This document shows positions 46,382-56,489 of a stretch of 64,000 nt of DNA, piece after piece. The DNA is from Emiliania huxleyi CCMP1516 (Eukaryota > Haptophyta > Isochrysidales > Noelaerhabdaceae). How positions within the stretch are numbered: position 1 is the stretch's first letter; each line of letters begins with the position of its first letter. The notes under the pieces are model-generated. The model was not told the DNA's origin. It ran no database searches and saw only the letters and a program-made list of their open reading frames with translations. The stretch spans positions 376,689-440,688 of the forward strand of contig NW_005201287.1 in the NCBI RefSeq assembly GCF_000372725.1. The letters run 5' to 3'. The position numbers were made by a program, and so were the translations under genes.

Positions 46382-47951
46382 GAGAGGGAGAGAGAGGAGA
46401 CTGCGCCCCTCCACTGCGTGCTCCATCTCTTCCCGCTGCCTGCTCCCGCCGCAGGCAAGCAGCCTGGCGGTGGACGGCGAGAGCGGGCGGGTGGTGCGGC
46501 GGAGTCACGCCGAGCTTGGCGGTGCATCAAAGGGCCTTCTCGGGGGGGGGGTGCGAGACCTCGCGAGGTTGGGCGAGATGGCGCGAGGGGTGGGGGTTAG
46601 GCGCGACCGAGTCCTACGAGTGGGAGCAGAGCGGCGAAGAGATCACTGTCAGACTGCGCGGCTTGCCTCGCTCCCTCGCCTCGTCGCTGCGCGTTCGCTC
46701 GACCTCCGACTCGCTCGAGGCGAGAGGCAGCCGAGAGGCAGCCGAGAGGCAGCCGAGAGGCAGCCGAGAGGCAGCCGAGAGGCAGCCGAGAGGCAGCCGA
46801 GAGGCAGCCGAGAGGCAGCCGAGAGGCAGCCGAGAGGCGGCCGAGGTGCGGCCGAGGTGCGGCCGAGGTGCGGCCGAGGTGCGGCCGAGGTGCGGCCGAG
46901 GTGCGGCCGAGGTGCAACCGAGTTGCGAGGGGAGAGGGAGCCACCGCTAGCTACTCTGCTCGCACAAGAGTGCTCGCAGCTGCGGCACGCGGTATCGACA
47001 CGACGCTGGCTGAAAAGAAACACGCCGGCCTTCTTTTCCTGCTCGCAGGTGCGGCACGGGGGCGGGGAGCTGCTGCGGGGGAAGCTGCACGCGCAGGCGG
47101 CCGGAGTAGCCGTGGCGGTCTTTGCTACACTAGCCGAGATGAGCCGAGGTTGCGCGCTGCGGAGGTGTGGGACGGCCGTGGGCGGCTCTGAGGTGTGGAG
47201 GAGAGGTGAGGTCGCTCAGGCGGTGTCGGGGGAGCAGCCCACGTCACTCACATGTACATGTACATGTGTGCATGTGCATGTTGTCATGTGCATGTCATGT
47301 TCATGTGCTTCACTCTGACGCTCGCTCAGGTGGTGTCGGACGAGACCACGTACGAGGTGGAGGGGGAGGGGGAGGGGGAGGGGGCGGAGGGAGGGGGCGG
47401 CTGCACCGTCACCGTCCTCCTCTCCAAGCTGCGGCCGACAGCAGGGCGAGAGCACTGGCGAGAGGTAGCAGAGAGAGAGGGAGGCGGCGGGGAGGATTTC
47501 CCCCCCAAAGCCAGCCAAAAGGGATTTTAAAGGCCAAAACCCCCCAAAACCCTTTTTGGGGAAGGGAATGTCCCCCCCCCCCCCCTTTCCCCCTTTCCCC
47601 TTTCCCCCTTTCCCGGGCTTGAAAGAGCCCATTTGTTTCCCTCCTCAACGCACGGCCGGGTTGTTCAGTCGCGAGTGACGCTTTGGGCCTTTTGGCCCGC
47701 AGGCCCCCCTTTTTGCAAGGGGAGGTCCAGACGAGACCCCCGCTGCCGCGGAGGGACCCGGAAGCCCCCCCCCCCCCCCCCTCCTCCTCCTCCCCCCTGC
47801 TGCAAGAGCAGGCTTGCGAGAGGGCGGCGTGCACTTCACACCGTCTGTCTGTCAACAGGTGGTCGCGCTGCACGAGGACAACCCCGCGGATGTGCGGCGG
47901 TACCTGCAGCACTGCCGCGGCGAGGGCGAGGCGGGGGCGGACTCTGCATGA
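43749..47951 (+). CDS. Ankyrin-repeat/CS-domain fusion protein (multi-exon, gapped)
   Basis: ATG at 43749 (MELFSALAANNLAALSLALS). Ankyrin repeats: VPALLHATSPRAAAALLTAG, TSALHCAATRGSAEIVRLLL, TPLMSASLHGHTEA; then VLRDLLAARADPNAADGG (about 44170-44230), TALMRACSRGHEGAASLLLD and QTALHAAAEAAAASRR (44307-44455), and GHRGVVSLLVRRGADASATD (about 44513-44570). After the gap comes a CS (p23/NudC-type) domain in pieces: YEWEQSGEEITVRLRGLP (46615-46680), VRHGGGELLRGKLHAQ (47047-47100), VVSDETTYEVE and GCTVTVLLSKLRP (47331-47440). The last exon, VVALHEDNPADVRRYLQHCR, stops at 47951. CS domains are typical of HSP90 co-chaperones and NudC-like proteins, so an ankyrin-CS co-chaperone is inferred. An 867-base gap hides the centre. 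Confidence 0.75.
44575..44695 (+). repeat. CCGAGAGGAGG intron filler
   Basis: Tandem gagccgagag/gaggccgagag units following the exon end DASATD. Same family as the helicase intron at 35.45 kb. Confidence 0.7.
44728..45045 (+). repeat. 30-bp minisatellite, about nine copies, with exon duplication
   Basis: Unit cgaacccaccctcccctacc then ccacggtacc. The array is bracketed by 'gctccgtgacgaacc' on the left and 'gctccgtgacgagcc' on the right, a 15-base flanking duplication like those of the other introns. Confidence 0.85.
45342..46208. other. Assembly gap (867 N)
   Basis: Run of N inside the ankyrin-CS gene, between the ankyrin part and the CS domain, bordered on the right by a GA-rich tract. Confidence 0.98.
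46209..46402 (+). repeat. (GAGAGGGAG)n purine-rich tract
   Basis: Nearly pure purine microsatellite bordering the gap; probably the reason the assembly broke here. Open frames across it are artefacts. Confidence 0.9.
46728..46925 (+). repeat. 11-bp minisatellite (CCGAGAGGCAG then CCGAGGTGCGG)
   Basis: About ten units of cgagaggcagc followed by about seven of cgaggtgcggc, between two CS-domain exons. Intronic. A related cgcacctcgg-type run occurs in the PX gene at 17145-17190. Confidence 0.85.
47205..47345 (+). repeat. Intron with 17-bp exon duplication and ATG/CATG microsatellite
   Basis: cgctcaggcggtgtcgg (about 47213) recurs as cgctcaggtggtgtcgg (about 47324). Between them is a 'catgtacatgtgtgcatgtg' tract. 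Splicing CTCAG|GC ... CTCAG|GT leaves one copy; the donor would be GC. Confidence 0.7.
47500..47800. other. Homopolymer-rich stretch of doubtful quality
   Basis: Runs of C, T, A and G (gtcccccccccccccccttt, ccaaaacccccc) lie between the last two CS exons. The texture resembles the corrupted block at 18.2-18.7 kb, so base calls may be unreliable. No coding signal. Confidence 0.45.
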
Positions 47952-48168
47952 CCGGAGGGTGGACTCGAGCGGCATCGGCGTGCGTGCTAGTGTTCGAGTG
48001 TGTCGTCGTGGAAGCCAGGACACCCGAGACCCGTCGGGAGGCCCGCGGAAGGGGAAATAAATCCCATTTCAGACGACATGACGCTTTTTACTCCCTAAGT
48101 CGCATAGTATCGACGGTGAAGAACAGCCAGGCTCGGGCTGGGGCGGCTGGACATACTACCAGGTGCGC

Positions 48169-48664
48169 GACTCGACGCCGCTGAGAGACCGGAGATCAAG
48201 CTCTGACAGGTCGCACGTCGCTCCTTTGAGTTTGACGCCCACGTGACTCACCCGTGCAGAGCACATCAGGACACGGTCTCGACGCGCTCGGTACGCTGCG
48301 ACCCCCGTCTCGGGTCAGGTGGCACGACGCTCATCGCGCCTGCCAGCGCTGCCGTGCAGGTTGCCACGACAAGGTCGAGCACGCTTCTATACGCTCGCCC
48401 AGCCTTCCTTTCCATCCCATTAGGCAGCCTGGGAACGGTGGCGGTCAGGGGCAAAGCCTGCGAGGGGTGGTGATACCACATGTCACGGCCACCGCCGGCT
48501 CGACGCGACGATAGCCTCCGGAGGCTGACTTTGAGGCACCATCATCGGACGATGTCGACGAGTTGGGTCGCTCTCGCGGTAGCCAGGTAGCCCCCCGTAC
48601 TAGTATCACCAGCCATGCCCATGGCCTCAGGGAGCGCGGGCGAGGGCGCTGGGAGCAACACGGA
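48169..48664. repeat. Dispersed ~0.5-kb repeat, direct copy of 62410-62893
   Basis: Starts gactcgacgccgctgaga and ends gcaacacgga in both copies, same orientation, with small differences throughout (for example an extra tttgacgcc-type variation near 48230). No ORF with a recognisable domain; likely a non-autonomous element family. Confidence 0.8.
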
Positions 48665-49030
48665 CAAAAAAACATCAAAAGTGGTCATTATGACACCACC
48701 CGTATTTGCAACTAGTCCCTGGGTCACTAAGAGTAGCAGGGACCCGAGGGACCATGTGGAAGACGGCTAGGGCGGCTAGCCCCCCATCGTGAGGACGACC
48801 CCGGCTAGTCGCCGACCAGGGTTACCGACCACACCCACAAAGAACCCTGCACAAAGATCGGCACGGCCACGGCGCACGGGCGGGGACCGGGGACCTACTC
48901 CTAGATGTTCCTTTTTACCCAGCAGAGGTGTCCGTTTTATTTCTTTATTTATTTATCAACTTTTGAACTTGTTGTTTGTTGTCTAGACAGCTGTCTAGAC
49001 ACGGCGTCGGCCGAGGTGCGCTCTGATGAT
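48665..49030. other. Intergenic, nothing recognised
   Basis: AT-richer stretch near 48935-48975 (tttcttttattta-like) with no gene, repeat or RNA that I can support. Confidence 0.4.
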
Positions 49031-49038
49031 TGGCAAGC

Positions 49039-49792
49039 TTAGACGCCGGCCTTGCGCTTCATCTCGAGGAGCGCCTCGATCTGAGAGTCGATCCTGCGAA
49101 TCTGGATTCGACGACTGCGAATCAAATCCAGGCTCTGGATTCCGCCCTTGCGGTTGCCGCCGAGGCGGCTCTGGATGAACCACGAGGCCAGAATCGACGC
49201 GCAGAACTCCTTGGCCGTCTGCTCCGCGAGAGCTCGATCATCTTGTGGCGCACGTCGGAGCCCGAGATGGGCGAGGCATCTTGTGGCGCACGTCGGAGCC
49301 CGAGATGGGCGAGGCATCTTGTGGCGCACGTCGGAGCCCGAGATGGGCGAGGCGGTGGTGGCGATGCGCATGATGGAGTGCGAGCGGCTCATGTCGTAGC
49401 CGAAGATGCCGAAGGAGACCGCGGGCCAGAAGTCCTGCACGCGACGCTCGGGTTTTCTCGTGGAAGAGGACGAGGAAGCCGACAAGTCGCTGCATCGACG
49501 CGATGCGGCCCTCGTACAGCTCCTGCAGCTGGCCCTGCTTCTCCATGAGCTGGGCCGCGTTCATCCCCTGGATGAGCGCATCAGGGACGTGAGGACGATC
49601 TTCAATGCCCCGAACGTTGATGTTGCGCCACGGGCCGCCGACGTCGGAGATGGCAGGCTCAGTCTCAGACGTCCAGACGGCAGAGACGCTCGTAGAGGCG
49701 CATTGGACTTCTTGCCAGAGGCGTTGGACAGCGGGACGGGCTAGCGCGAGGAGGCGAGACGAGGAAGAGACAGCAATGAGGTAGAGTGGCAT
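49039..49792 (-). CDS. Unknown protein, probably three exons
   Basis: A coding block from an ATG at 49792 (MPLYLIAVSSSSRLLALARP) reads WQEVQCASTSVSAVWTSETE, DVGGPWRNINVRGIEDRPHV and a helical MEKQGQLQELYEGRIASMQR ending LVLFHE. A second block (about 49440-49360) reads DFWPAVSFGIFGYDMSRSHS then IMRIATT. A third (about 49235-49039) reads ELAEQTAKEFCASILASWFI and ends EALLEMKRKAGV before the stop. The open frame extends upstream of 49792, so the true start may be further 5'. I do not recognise the family. The second intron contains a 38-bp tandem repeat. Confidence 0.5.
49236..49353 (-). repeat. 38-bp tandem repeat, three copies
   Basis: Unit atcttgtggcgcacgtcgga then gcccgagatgggcgaggc, three perfect copies, inside the intron of the unknown gene. 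It again contains the 'cccgagat' filler motif. Confidence 0.85.
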
Positions 49793-50585
49793 TGCCACGT
49801 CGAACAGATGCCCAACACTCCCCCACGACGTGGTAATCGCCACACAAGGCAGAGAGGGCGTGTCGATCGTCGCGTGTTCATCGCGTACAGCTCCGGTCGT
49901 GTCGAGCGGCGACGTCGGAAGTAGCGGCGGCGAAAGGCAGGGTCCACATTCGGTGCGAGATCTTTGCGGTAACTGCCGTTGCAGCAGCCCGAGAGCTGGT
50001 AGCGGAGGCAGCAGCTGCGATGGTGGTCCGTAGGCGAGGAGAACGGACCGGTAAGGATAAGCAAGAGGGGATAAGATACTCGTGTCCACACAGCCGCAGT
50101 GCTGGCGGAGATGCGCTCTGTCGCAGAAGATCCGCAAGCACCCAAGTTGATGTTGCGGTTGTACTCATTCTGCTCAGCCTCCGAGCCAAGCAGTTGGCGG
50201 CCGCTGTGCCACCGTGCGCCGAGCCTCTGTGCCCAGCCAATCACCACGGCTCAAACAGGTGCCCATGGTGCCAGCCAACGTATCGAGCGCAAGCCGGAAA
50301 TGCTGTGCGGCAACACATCTCGCTTGTGTGCCGCACCAGCTCTCATGTCGGCCTCAGTGCCGCACTGCTCACTCCGTGCACTCACCGGTCGGTACCATGT
50401 CAGGAGACGGAACACGGAGGAGCTGTATAGGTCACTAGAGACCCACACCATCGCTACATCACCACAACCACCAAGTCGGATACAAGTCGATGACAATGTG
50501 CACGGCAGGACAAACCAAACATGAGACACGGTGAGAGAGAGACACGGTTACACAAGGACGGTCAGGCTACGGTCAGGAAGTAGGT
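49793..50585. other. No gene recognised
   Basis: Several overlapping frames without domains. The frame that continues upstream of the 49.8-kb gene (SVGHLFDVAMPLYLIAV) may belong to it. Confidence 0.35.
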
Positions 50586-50589
50586 TTGA

Positions 50590-51084
50590 GTTCACACTCT
50601 CCAACAGATACTCAGAGGTACAAAACCAGCTGGTACTGTGCAGCCGGAAGAAGGCAGTACTTCTACATCGCGCTGCTCTGGGACAATGAGTGGCTATACG
50701 CGACAATACCGAACATCAGCAACACATTCGACGACGAGGACGGAACCTTCTTTGGGAAGACAAGCCTGAATGGACCGCTATCGAGTCGCGCCTTGAGAAC
50801 TTTGAGCCCAAGTCATTTTCAGCTGCCATCAAGGCAGCTAGCGCATTCACCAGAAAAAGGAATCAGAGTCATCAGGCGGCCTCATCTACGGCTCTACGCA
50901 GCCATCCGCATCGCCCTCGCCGCAGACCAGCCCTGGTGGCACCGAGCAGTCAGACGAACATATGTCGGATGGCGAGTCTAGTCTAGAGTCTAGTGAGAGG
51001 TCTGATGAGGAATCTAGCGAGGAAGTTAGTAAGGAGTGGGATCATTCAGGAGGACAGTGGGGAGACAGGGGAGGCGTCGAGTGA
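50590..51084 (+). pseudogene. Possible broken gene, acidic Ser/Glu-rich end
   Basis: Protein-like pieces occur in three successive frames: YIALLWDNEWLYATIPNISN and DEDGTFFGKTSLNGPL (50665-50780), KPEWTAIESRLENFEPKSFS (50768-50850), and KKESESSGGLIYGSTQPSAS running to EESSEEVSKEWDHSGGQWGD and a stop at 51084. There is no clear splice site between pieces, so frameshifts or a decayed mobile-element protein are more likely than a normal gene. Family unknown. Confidence 0.3.
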
Positions 51085-51315
51085 TTTGTCGGGCCAGGAG
51101 TCACTGGGGAGTTTGGGTGACTCTCTGTGTGACTTCCGTTGGAGGCGCGTGACTTCGTGGTTTGTGCCTGCGGGTGCGTGTTTTGTTTAATATCCTGCCT
51201 CAAGGTTATCAAGGGGAATGGGAATTGGGATGCTAGAGAAGCATCTCTAGCATGCTGCTACCGCCAGTTCACTCAAAATTTCAATTTTGCCTTTCGTTAG
51301 GCATCATTCACGACG

Positions 51316-52293
51316 TCATACGAGCAAACTATCCGGTCTAACGGGGTCCTCGAGACCGAAGGCTCTGTACACGCCAGCACGGCGAAAGATGGCCGTCGGA
51401 GCAAAGGTCCGTCGGAAGCGGTGGGCCGCGGCGGCGGCCTCAGAACGCCATCGGCCTCCATCCTCGACGAGCCTCGCAAAGGCAGCTGCAATGTCCGAGA
51501 CATTGTCGGCAAAGCGGACGATGCCTTCGTACGAGCTCTCGTCGAGCGCATGCGCGCGCTCGGAGAGTACGAGGCAGTCGCCAAAAGACATGACCTGCGC
51601 CACTCGGACGGCCTCCAATGCGGCCCGCGCCCCGCACTTCTTATGGAGATTGACGCACACTGTCGCGCGCTGCGATAGCCGTTGCCCAAATGCCTCCTCG
51701 CCAAACGCCTTGTAGGTGTACGTGAGCATCGCGCCAACGCGCACGAGCCGACGCGAGAGCTCTCCATAACACTTGTGCCTGCCTCCCTCATAAGGATTGC
51801 CCAAGAAAAGCAGCACCGGCGACGCGCTTGACGGCGCCGAAGCGTTGACAATGGCGTGACGGTATGCACCGGGTGGCACGTAGCGCGGCCTCGGCGCGTT
51901 GGCGCTTGCGTTGGCACAGCGCATGCTCTCCTCATAGTTGAGCATCGAGTACTCCCAGTTCTCCTTGATATGTCGGTTGAACATGCATTTTGATTTTGTG
52001 GAAATCAACGGCACTGGCTCAGTTTTATAGTGCACAGTGTGCACGCCAAGCTCGCGCAACCGGCCCCATGCGACATGATAAGAACCTATGGGGCCGATCC
52101 ATGCAAAGAAGTCGTCGCGCTGAACCCAGCTGTGCAACCACGTCATGTTAGCAACCGCGTCAGGGTTGCGTATACAGCCTGTGGCAACGTGCGCACCACC
52201 GGCGGCAAAGCCCTGTGCGAGAGTCTGCATGACAGGCTCGTACATGAAGGTCAGGCGCCAGATGTCGCAGCCTTGCCACAGCACGACGCGCAT
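51316..52293 (-). CDS. GT-B type glycosyltransferase (GT1/GT4-like)
   Basis: Intronless, 325 residues from the ATG at 52293 (MRVVLWQGCDIWRLTFMYEP). The N-terminal half has Rossmann-like strands (FFAWIGPIGSYHVAWGRL, VHTVHYKTEP). The C-terminal half has the hallmark donor-site region: SPVLLFLGNPYEGGRHKCYG, VCVNLHKKCGARAALEAVRV, MSFGDCLVLSERAHALDESS, then YEGIVRFADNVSDIAAAFAR and WRSEAAAAAHRFRRTF. Such enzymes transfer sugars from nucleotide-sugars; donor and acceptor are unknown. A family-level assignment is reasonable but a specific function is not. It lies next to the mobile-element nest and lacks introns, so transfer is possible, but nothing in the sequence proves it. Confidence 0.65.
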   Translation of the reverse strand: MRVVLWQGCDIWRLTFMYEPVMQTLAQGFAAGGAHVATGCIRNPDAVANMTWLHSWVQRDDFFAWIGPIGSYHVAWGRLRELGVHTVHYKTEPVPLISTKSKCMFNRHIKENWEYSMLNYEESMRCANASANAPRPRYVPPGAYRHAIVNASAPSSASPVLLFLGNPYEGGRHKCYGELSRRLVRVGAMLTYTYKAFGEEAFGQRLSQRATVCVNLHKKCGARAALEAVRVAQVMSFGDCLVLSERAHALDESSYEGIVRFADNVSDIAAAFARLVEDGGRWRSEAAAAAHRFRRTFAPTAIFRRAGVYRAFGLEDPVRPDSLLV

Positions 52294-52774
52294 TCTCTGC
52301 TTCCGTCTTTTCTTTTGCAACGGGCATTACGCCTCGGCATCGCAAGACACCCACTGACGCACGATGCTCTTGTACCACGCAGCGAAGTGCGACCTCCAAT
52401 CGGCTGACAGGCACACACACATGTCAACAAACAAACGCCTCGCGCGCGCGTGAACTCCAGCCAGGCCCCAAATGATGTGAACCGCGCCATTCGCTCTCAC
52501 CTGGCAACCCTGTCTGCACGTCTCGCGCGCGCGTGAACAGGGCTCCAGGCCCCAAATTACGTGTGAGTGTTAGAGTTGTTTGGTATTGCTAAAATCTCTC
52601 TCTCAATGATGTGTGAGTGTTAGAGTGAGTTGTTTGGTATTGCTAAAAATCTCTTCTCTCTCTCATGTCTGTCCGGCGCAAACAGACCCATAGACCTCGC
52701 GTCGTCGCGCAGTGCACAAAAAGCTCGTCGAAAAGAGTGATCATCTCCTTCGCGTCAGGGTACAGCTCTGGCTG

Positions 52775-53029
52775 TATGGTTCTTGCACTTGTGCAAGATT
52801 GGGCGTCTTCTGCCGCAGTCCCTTTAATGGGAGGCCCCAGGGTGGGGGCCACCTCGAACCCCCGGCCAGGGATTCGAGCGGAGGGTGCCCCGGATTCATC
52901 TATCCGTTGGGCCCCGGTACATTCATTAGAACTGATCACTTTGCGCAGCAGCCGTCCCTTCGCCGACTGGACGGCAGTGCGCTGCGTTGTCGCTCTGTCG
53001 TGCACGCTCTCGTGCCTCGTTGTTGTGAC
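52775..53029. repeat. 255-bp direct repeat, copy 1
   Basis: Near-identical to 54035-54289 (tatggttcttgcacttgtgc ... gtgcctcgttgttgtgac), one visible substitution (ttaatg/ttgatg). The spacing of about 1.26 kb and the high identity suggest a recent duplication or terminal repeats of an inserted element. Confidence 0.9.
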
Positions 53030-53078
53030 ACGGGAGTAGAGTCGAGAGGTAGCCCTCGACGAGACGACCGGCGCTGCG

Positions 53079-53500
53079 ATGCCAGACCTCACTGCCGCCG
53101 AGCTCAGCATTCCGGCCGAGCAGCACCCCGATCCCGCAAAGCCACTGGTGATACCCGTCGACTCAACAGTGGTGGGCTCTACCCTGCGCTTCATTCCGTG
53201 GTCTGTGGTGGGCAATCCGGCCTTCCTCCAGCTGCCCCCTCCTCCTGGTCGAGCAAGTTCCCGAAGGAGGTCAAGCCCACCATAGCACACCTCAAGCGCG
53301 ACGCAACCAGGCTGCGCCGTGACGCCCACCTTCTGGGAGAGCCGATATACCTGCTGACGGACGACGCCAAGGATTACTTCCAGTGGGGAGCCCTCCTTTT
53401 CCTGGGCGCACATGGTGGTGGCGGCGACGATACTCCAAACCGGCGAAGGCATGGGCAGCTCGAGGAGGCGACCGCTGGCCCTCTCCTGTCGGACTGATGG
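53079..53500 (+). pseudogene. Reverse-transcriptase-like retroelement fragment
   Basis: A plus-strand frame (about 53245-53497) reads FPKEVKPTIAHLKRDATRLR, RDAHLLGEPIYLLTDDAKDY and FQWGALLFLG. The 'DDAKDYF' setting resembles the region around the first catalytic Asp of some protist retroelement reverse transcriptases (pattern recognition only). It follows MPDLTAAELSIPAEQHPDPA and STLRFIPWSVVGNPAF in another frame. No YxDD box or integrase was found, so it is a remnant. Confidence 0.35.
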
Positions 53501-54034
53501 CCCGAAACAACTACCAAGACTTTGTCGAGCTCAACGTCTCTACCTGTGGCGCGACCGACGCAACTGCGGAGGTGTTAACTGCTGTCGGCAACAGCCAGCC
53601 GGAGGGCAACCTCGTTAGGAGGCTAGAGATCTCCCTCATCCGGGGGGAGGATCGCCCTGCCACAGCTACGCGAGCGACGCCAGCTTGCGAGACGTTCAAT
53701 TCGAGCATTCGGGCCGCGCGACCTATGGAGACCCAGCCAGAGGCAAGCGTGGGCGCTGCCCAAGCGGATCGCCGGCAACTAGTGCCGCCCGCGCCTGGCG
53801 CGACCGCCTTCAAGCGCGGGCGGCCCGTGACTTTGCTCCATCAAACGGGACAAGGCAAAAACACAGTTGCACAGATACATGCCGGCGGCGCGACTCCCCC
53901 CCGCAGATCGTCCTCAGTGGGGGAGACCGCGACACCGGTGACGGAGCGCAGTTGGGAGTGTCTTCGGCTCACGCCAGGGCGCTCGTTGCTCCTCCGTCTC
54001 TTTGTATCTTCCATACTGCATTTATCAGAAGACG
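53500..54034 (+). other. Unassigned frame between the direct repeats
   Basis: A plus-strand frame from ATG 53497 reads MARNNYQDFVELNVSTCGAT and EILSLIRG-like sequence without a domain, running into an 80-bp repeat (53955-54034, recurring at 54331-54410). Probably part of the mobile-element nest. Confidence 0.25.
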
Positions 54035-54289
54035 TATGGTTCTTGCACTTGTGCAAGATTGGGCGTCTTCTGCCGCAGTCCCTTTGATGGGAGGCCCCAG
54101 GGTGGGGGCCACCTCGAACCCCCGGCCAGGGATTCGAGCGGAGGGTGCCCCGGATTCATCTATCCGTTGGGCCCCGGTACATTCATTAGAACTGATCACT
54201 TTGCGCAGCAGCCGTCCCTTCGCCGACTGGACGGCAGTGCGCTGCGTTGTCGCTCTGTCGTGCACGCTCTCGTGCCTCGTTGTTGTGAC
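54035..54289. repeat. 255-bp direct repeat, copy 2
   Basis: Partner of 52775-53029. It is followed by a second copy (54331-54410) of the 80-bp block tgtcttcggctcacgccagg ... ttatcagaagac that precedes it at 53955-54034. Confidence 0.9.
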
Positions 54290-55320
54290 CCACCCTGTCC
54301 CACCCGTGTGTGATCAGTGTCTACGGAGGGGAGTGTCTTCGGCTCACGCCAGGGCGCTCGTTGCTCCTCCGTCTCTTTGTATCTTCCATACTGCATTTAT
54401 CAGAAGACCAAACAGCTTTCGCACCTGCACGCCGATATTGGACCCGACGTCCAGGTAGCGCCTTTGCCTGGAGCCGTGATTTTTTGACTGCCCCATTGAT
54501 GCCATTGTGCGCTCCTGGAGCACCGCACAATGGTTTGCGTGACTGCCTCCTTGCCATTGTGCTCGGCTGAAAACCAGCAGCGCAAGGCCGATGACTAACG
54601 CACGCTCGGAGGCCGATTGGTCTCTCCGTGGGCCGCACATACGGCGCTGCGCTCAGCGTTGGACAGACAGCTGTCGGTCTGTTATGCAGATCCGGGCGCT
54701 TGAAACGCTCTTCTTGGATGAAGGCACTCCGGCGGCACCGAAACCTGGAACCCCGCCTCGACTACAGCAACAATGGGGCGGGGTGGTGACTGCAGGTGCT
54801 GCGATGTTCAGTAGATCGAGCAACTTCACGATCACGCACACTAAACAACGGTATTGCTAGAAATCTCTCTCTCGCACACTCGCGTCTCGGCTGTGACCTG
54901 ACGGCGTTGTGCACGGTGGCCTGATCCAGACAGACAGATTAAGTCAAGAGCGCACATCGCCTGTCACGACAGCGTTACATTTGTGATGCCATCGTCGAAT
55001 CCGCGTCATCGAGCGTGCAAGGACCAAGGTGGGGTGTTCAACTCGGGTGGCACACACACACTACAGGAAAGAAATGGCAGTACGACCAGACGTCGTGGTC
55101 GGCGCGCGAATGGATGCCCGTTTGCGCTGCAGCGACTGGTCATTGCAGCTCTGGACGGCGCTCGCGGACGAGGCACAGCGCGCCATTGATTGGCAACAAA
55201 ACAACAACCTCTTGATTGGAGAGAGAGATTTTTAGCAATACCAAAAACAACTCTAACACTCACACGTCATTTGGGGCCTGGAGCCCCTGCACAATGATGT
55301 TTATGGTGGCTTGCGGGGGG

Positions 55321-56201
55321 CTGAGGGAGGGTGTAGAGGATGTAGAGTGTAGAGCGCTGTAGAGCTGTAGAGATGTAGAGCGCTCTGGAGCGCTGTAGAG
55401 CTGTAGAGCTCTACATCCGCCGCGTGACGAGGCGCCTGCGTTGTAGAGCGATGTAGAGCGCGATTTTGTTGTAGAGTTTGTTGTAGAGGCTCTACAGCCA
55501 AACCGCCGGGAAGGCAGTGACTCAAAGAGGTCGAGCCGCGCTAATGGGGTGTCTCCGAGCTTAGTGAAGCTCTGATGGACAGCCCTGACTATCCCTGACA
55601 CACAGAGAGTCCCTCTGACGGCACACAACACCCTATAACTGCGTCATGACCAGCCTGCCATGTGTCGCCGGTGCCGCATTCGTCGCTGTGCTTCTTTAGC
55701 AGGCGGTGGACTGTCGGCTGCGAGGACGGTCGCATTTGCGCGAGGCGAGGCGAGCATTCAGACGCGTTGCATGCGCCATGACTCGCGCCAGCGCGTGCGG
55801 GAGCTCCTGGCTGAGCGTTGAGTCCAGGCGAGTTGCGCTGGCCACTATCGCTACGCCGAGCCGAGCTGACGCGCCGAGGCGCCGGCCAGTCGCAGCCGTG
55901 AGGCATGCCATAGCAGCAGAGGCACCTGCCACCCATTGGGCGGGCAGACAGAAGGCCAGGGCAGCACTGGCAAGTGCAACGCGCCTCATGTCGGAGAGCG
56001 ACCGTGCCTCGTTCGCCGCTTATGATGTAGAGTTTGTTGTAGAGATTTCACGTTGTAGAGCGCCTCTACATCGCTCTACAACGCAGGCGCCTCGTCACGC
56101 GGCGGATGTAGAGCTCTACAGCTCTACAGCGCTCTCCAGCACTCTACATCTCTACAGCTCTACAGCGCTCTACACTCTACATCCTCTACACCCTCCCTCA
56201 G
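55321..56201. mobile_element. 881-bp element with 141-bp terminal inverted repeats and 8-bp target duplication
   Basis: 55321-55461 is the near-exact reverse complement of 56060-56201. Ends are CTGAGGGAGGG...CCCTCCCTCAG. GCGGGGGG directly precedes the left end and directly follows the right end, an apparent 8-bp target-site duplication (low complexity, so it could be chance). The arms consist of tgtagag sub-repeats. Long arms with an 8-9 bp duplication are typical of Mutator-like or hAT-like non-autonomous elements; no transposase is present. Confidence 0.8.
55696..55989 (-). CDS. Small ORF with signal-peptide-like start inside the 881-bp element
   Basis: 97 codons from the ATG at 55989: MRRVALASAALAFCLPAQWV then AGASAAMACL, which looks like a signal peptide, followed by an Arg/Ala-rich stretch. 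It is the only ORF of note between the inverted repeats. No family recognised; may be fortuitous or captured host sequence. Confidence 0.3.
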   Translation of the reverse strand: MRRVALASAALAFCLPAQWVAGASAAMACLTAATGRRLGASARLGVAIVASATRLDSTLSQELPHALARVMAHATRLNARLASRKCDRPRSRQSTAC

Positions 56202-56489
56202 GCGGGGGGGGGGGGGGGGGGACAGCTTTGCGCGGTCGAATTCAATTTGCGGGGGGTTTTGGGGATCCTGCCGACGCGCTACAGTTGTAGCCCCACTGCA
56301 CATAAGATGGACACCTCACCGGGAGGGCCCTCGCAGCAGCCGGGGCCGACGCCTGCAGCCTTAGTCTTGGCCCGATCCGGCGGTATGCCACGGGTAGGCG
56401 CGTTGAGGCTTGCCGCCTCCTCTGCGCCAACGCGGCCTGTGCCGCAGTTTGCGATTGCCGCCAGACAAGAGGAGGAGCAGAGCCGTTTG

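Noticed and set aside
45219-47318. 699-codon ORF across the N gap
   Set aside because: Most of it is unknown bases plus a purine microsatellite; the CS-domain pieces are in several different frames.
52830-52905. tRNA or tRNA-derived SINE (ggttcgag-like B box on the minus strand)
   Set aside because: A B-box-like string is present in both copies of the 255-bp repeat, but I could not find a matching A box, cloverleaf arms or acceptor stem.
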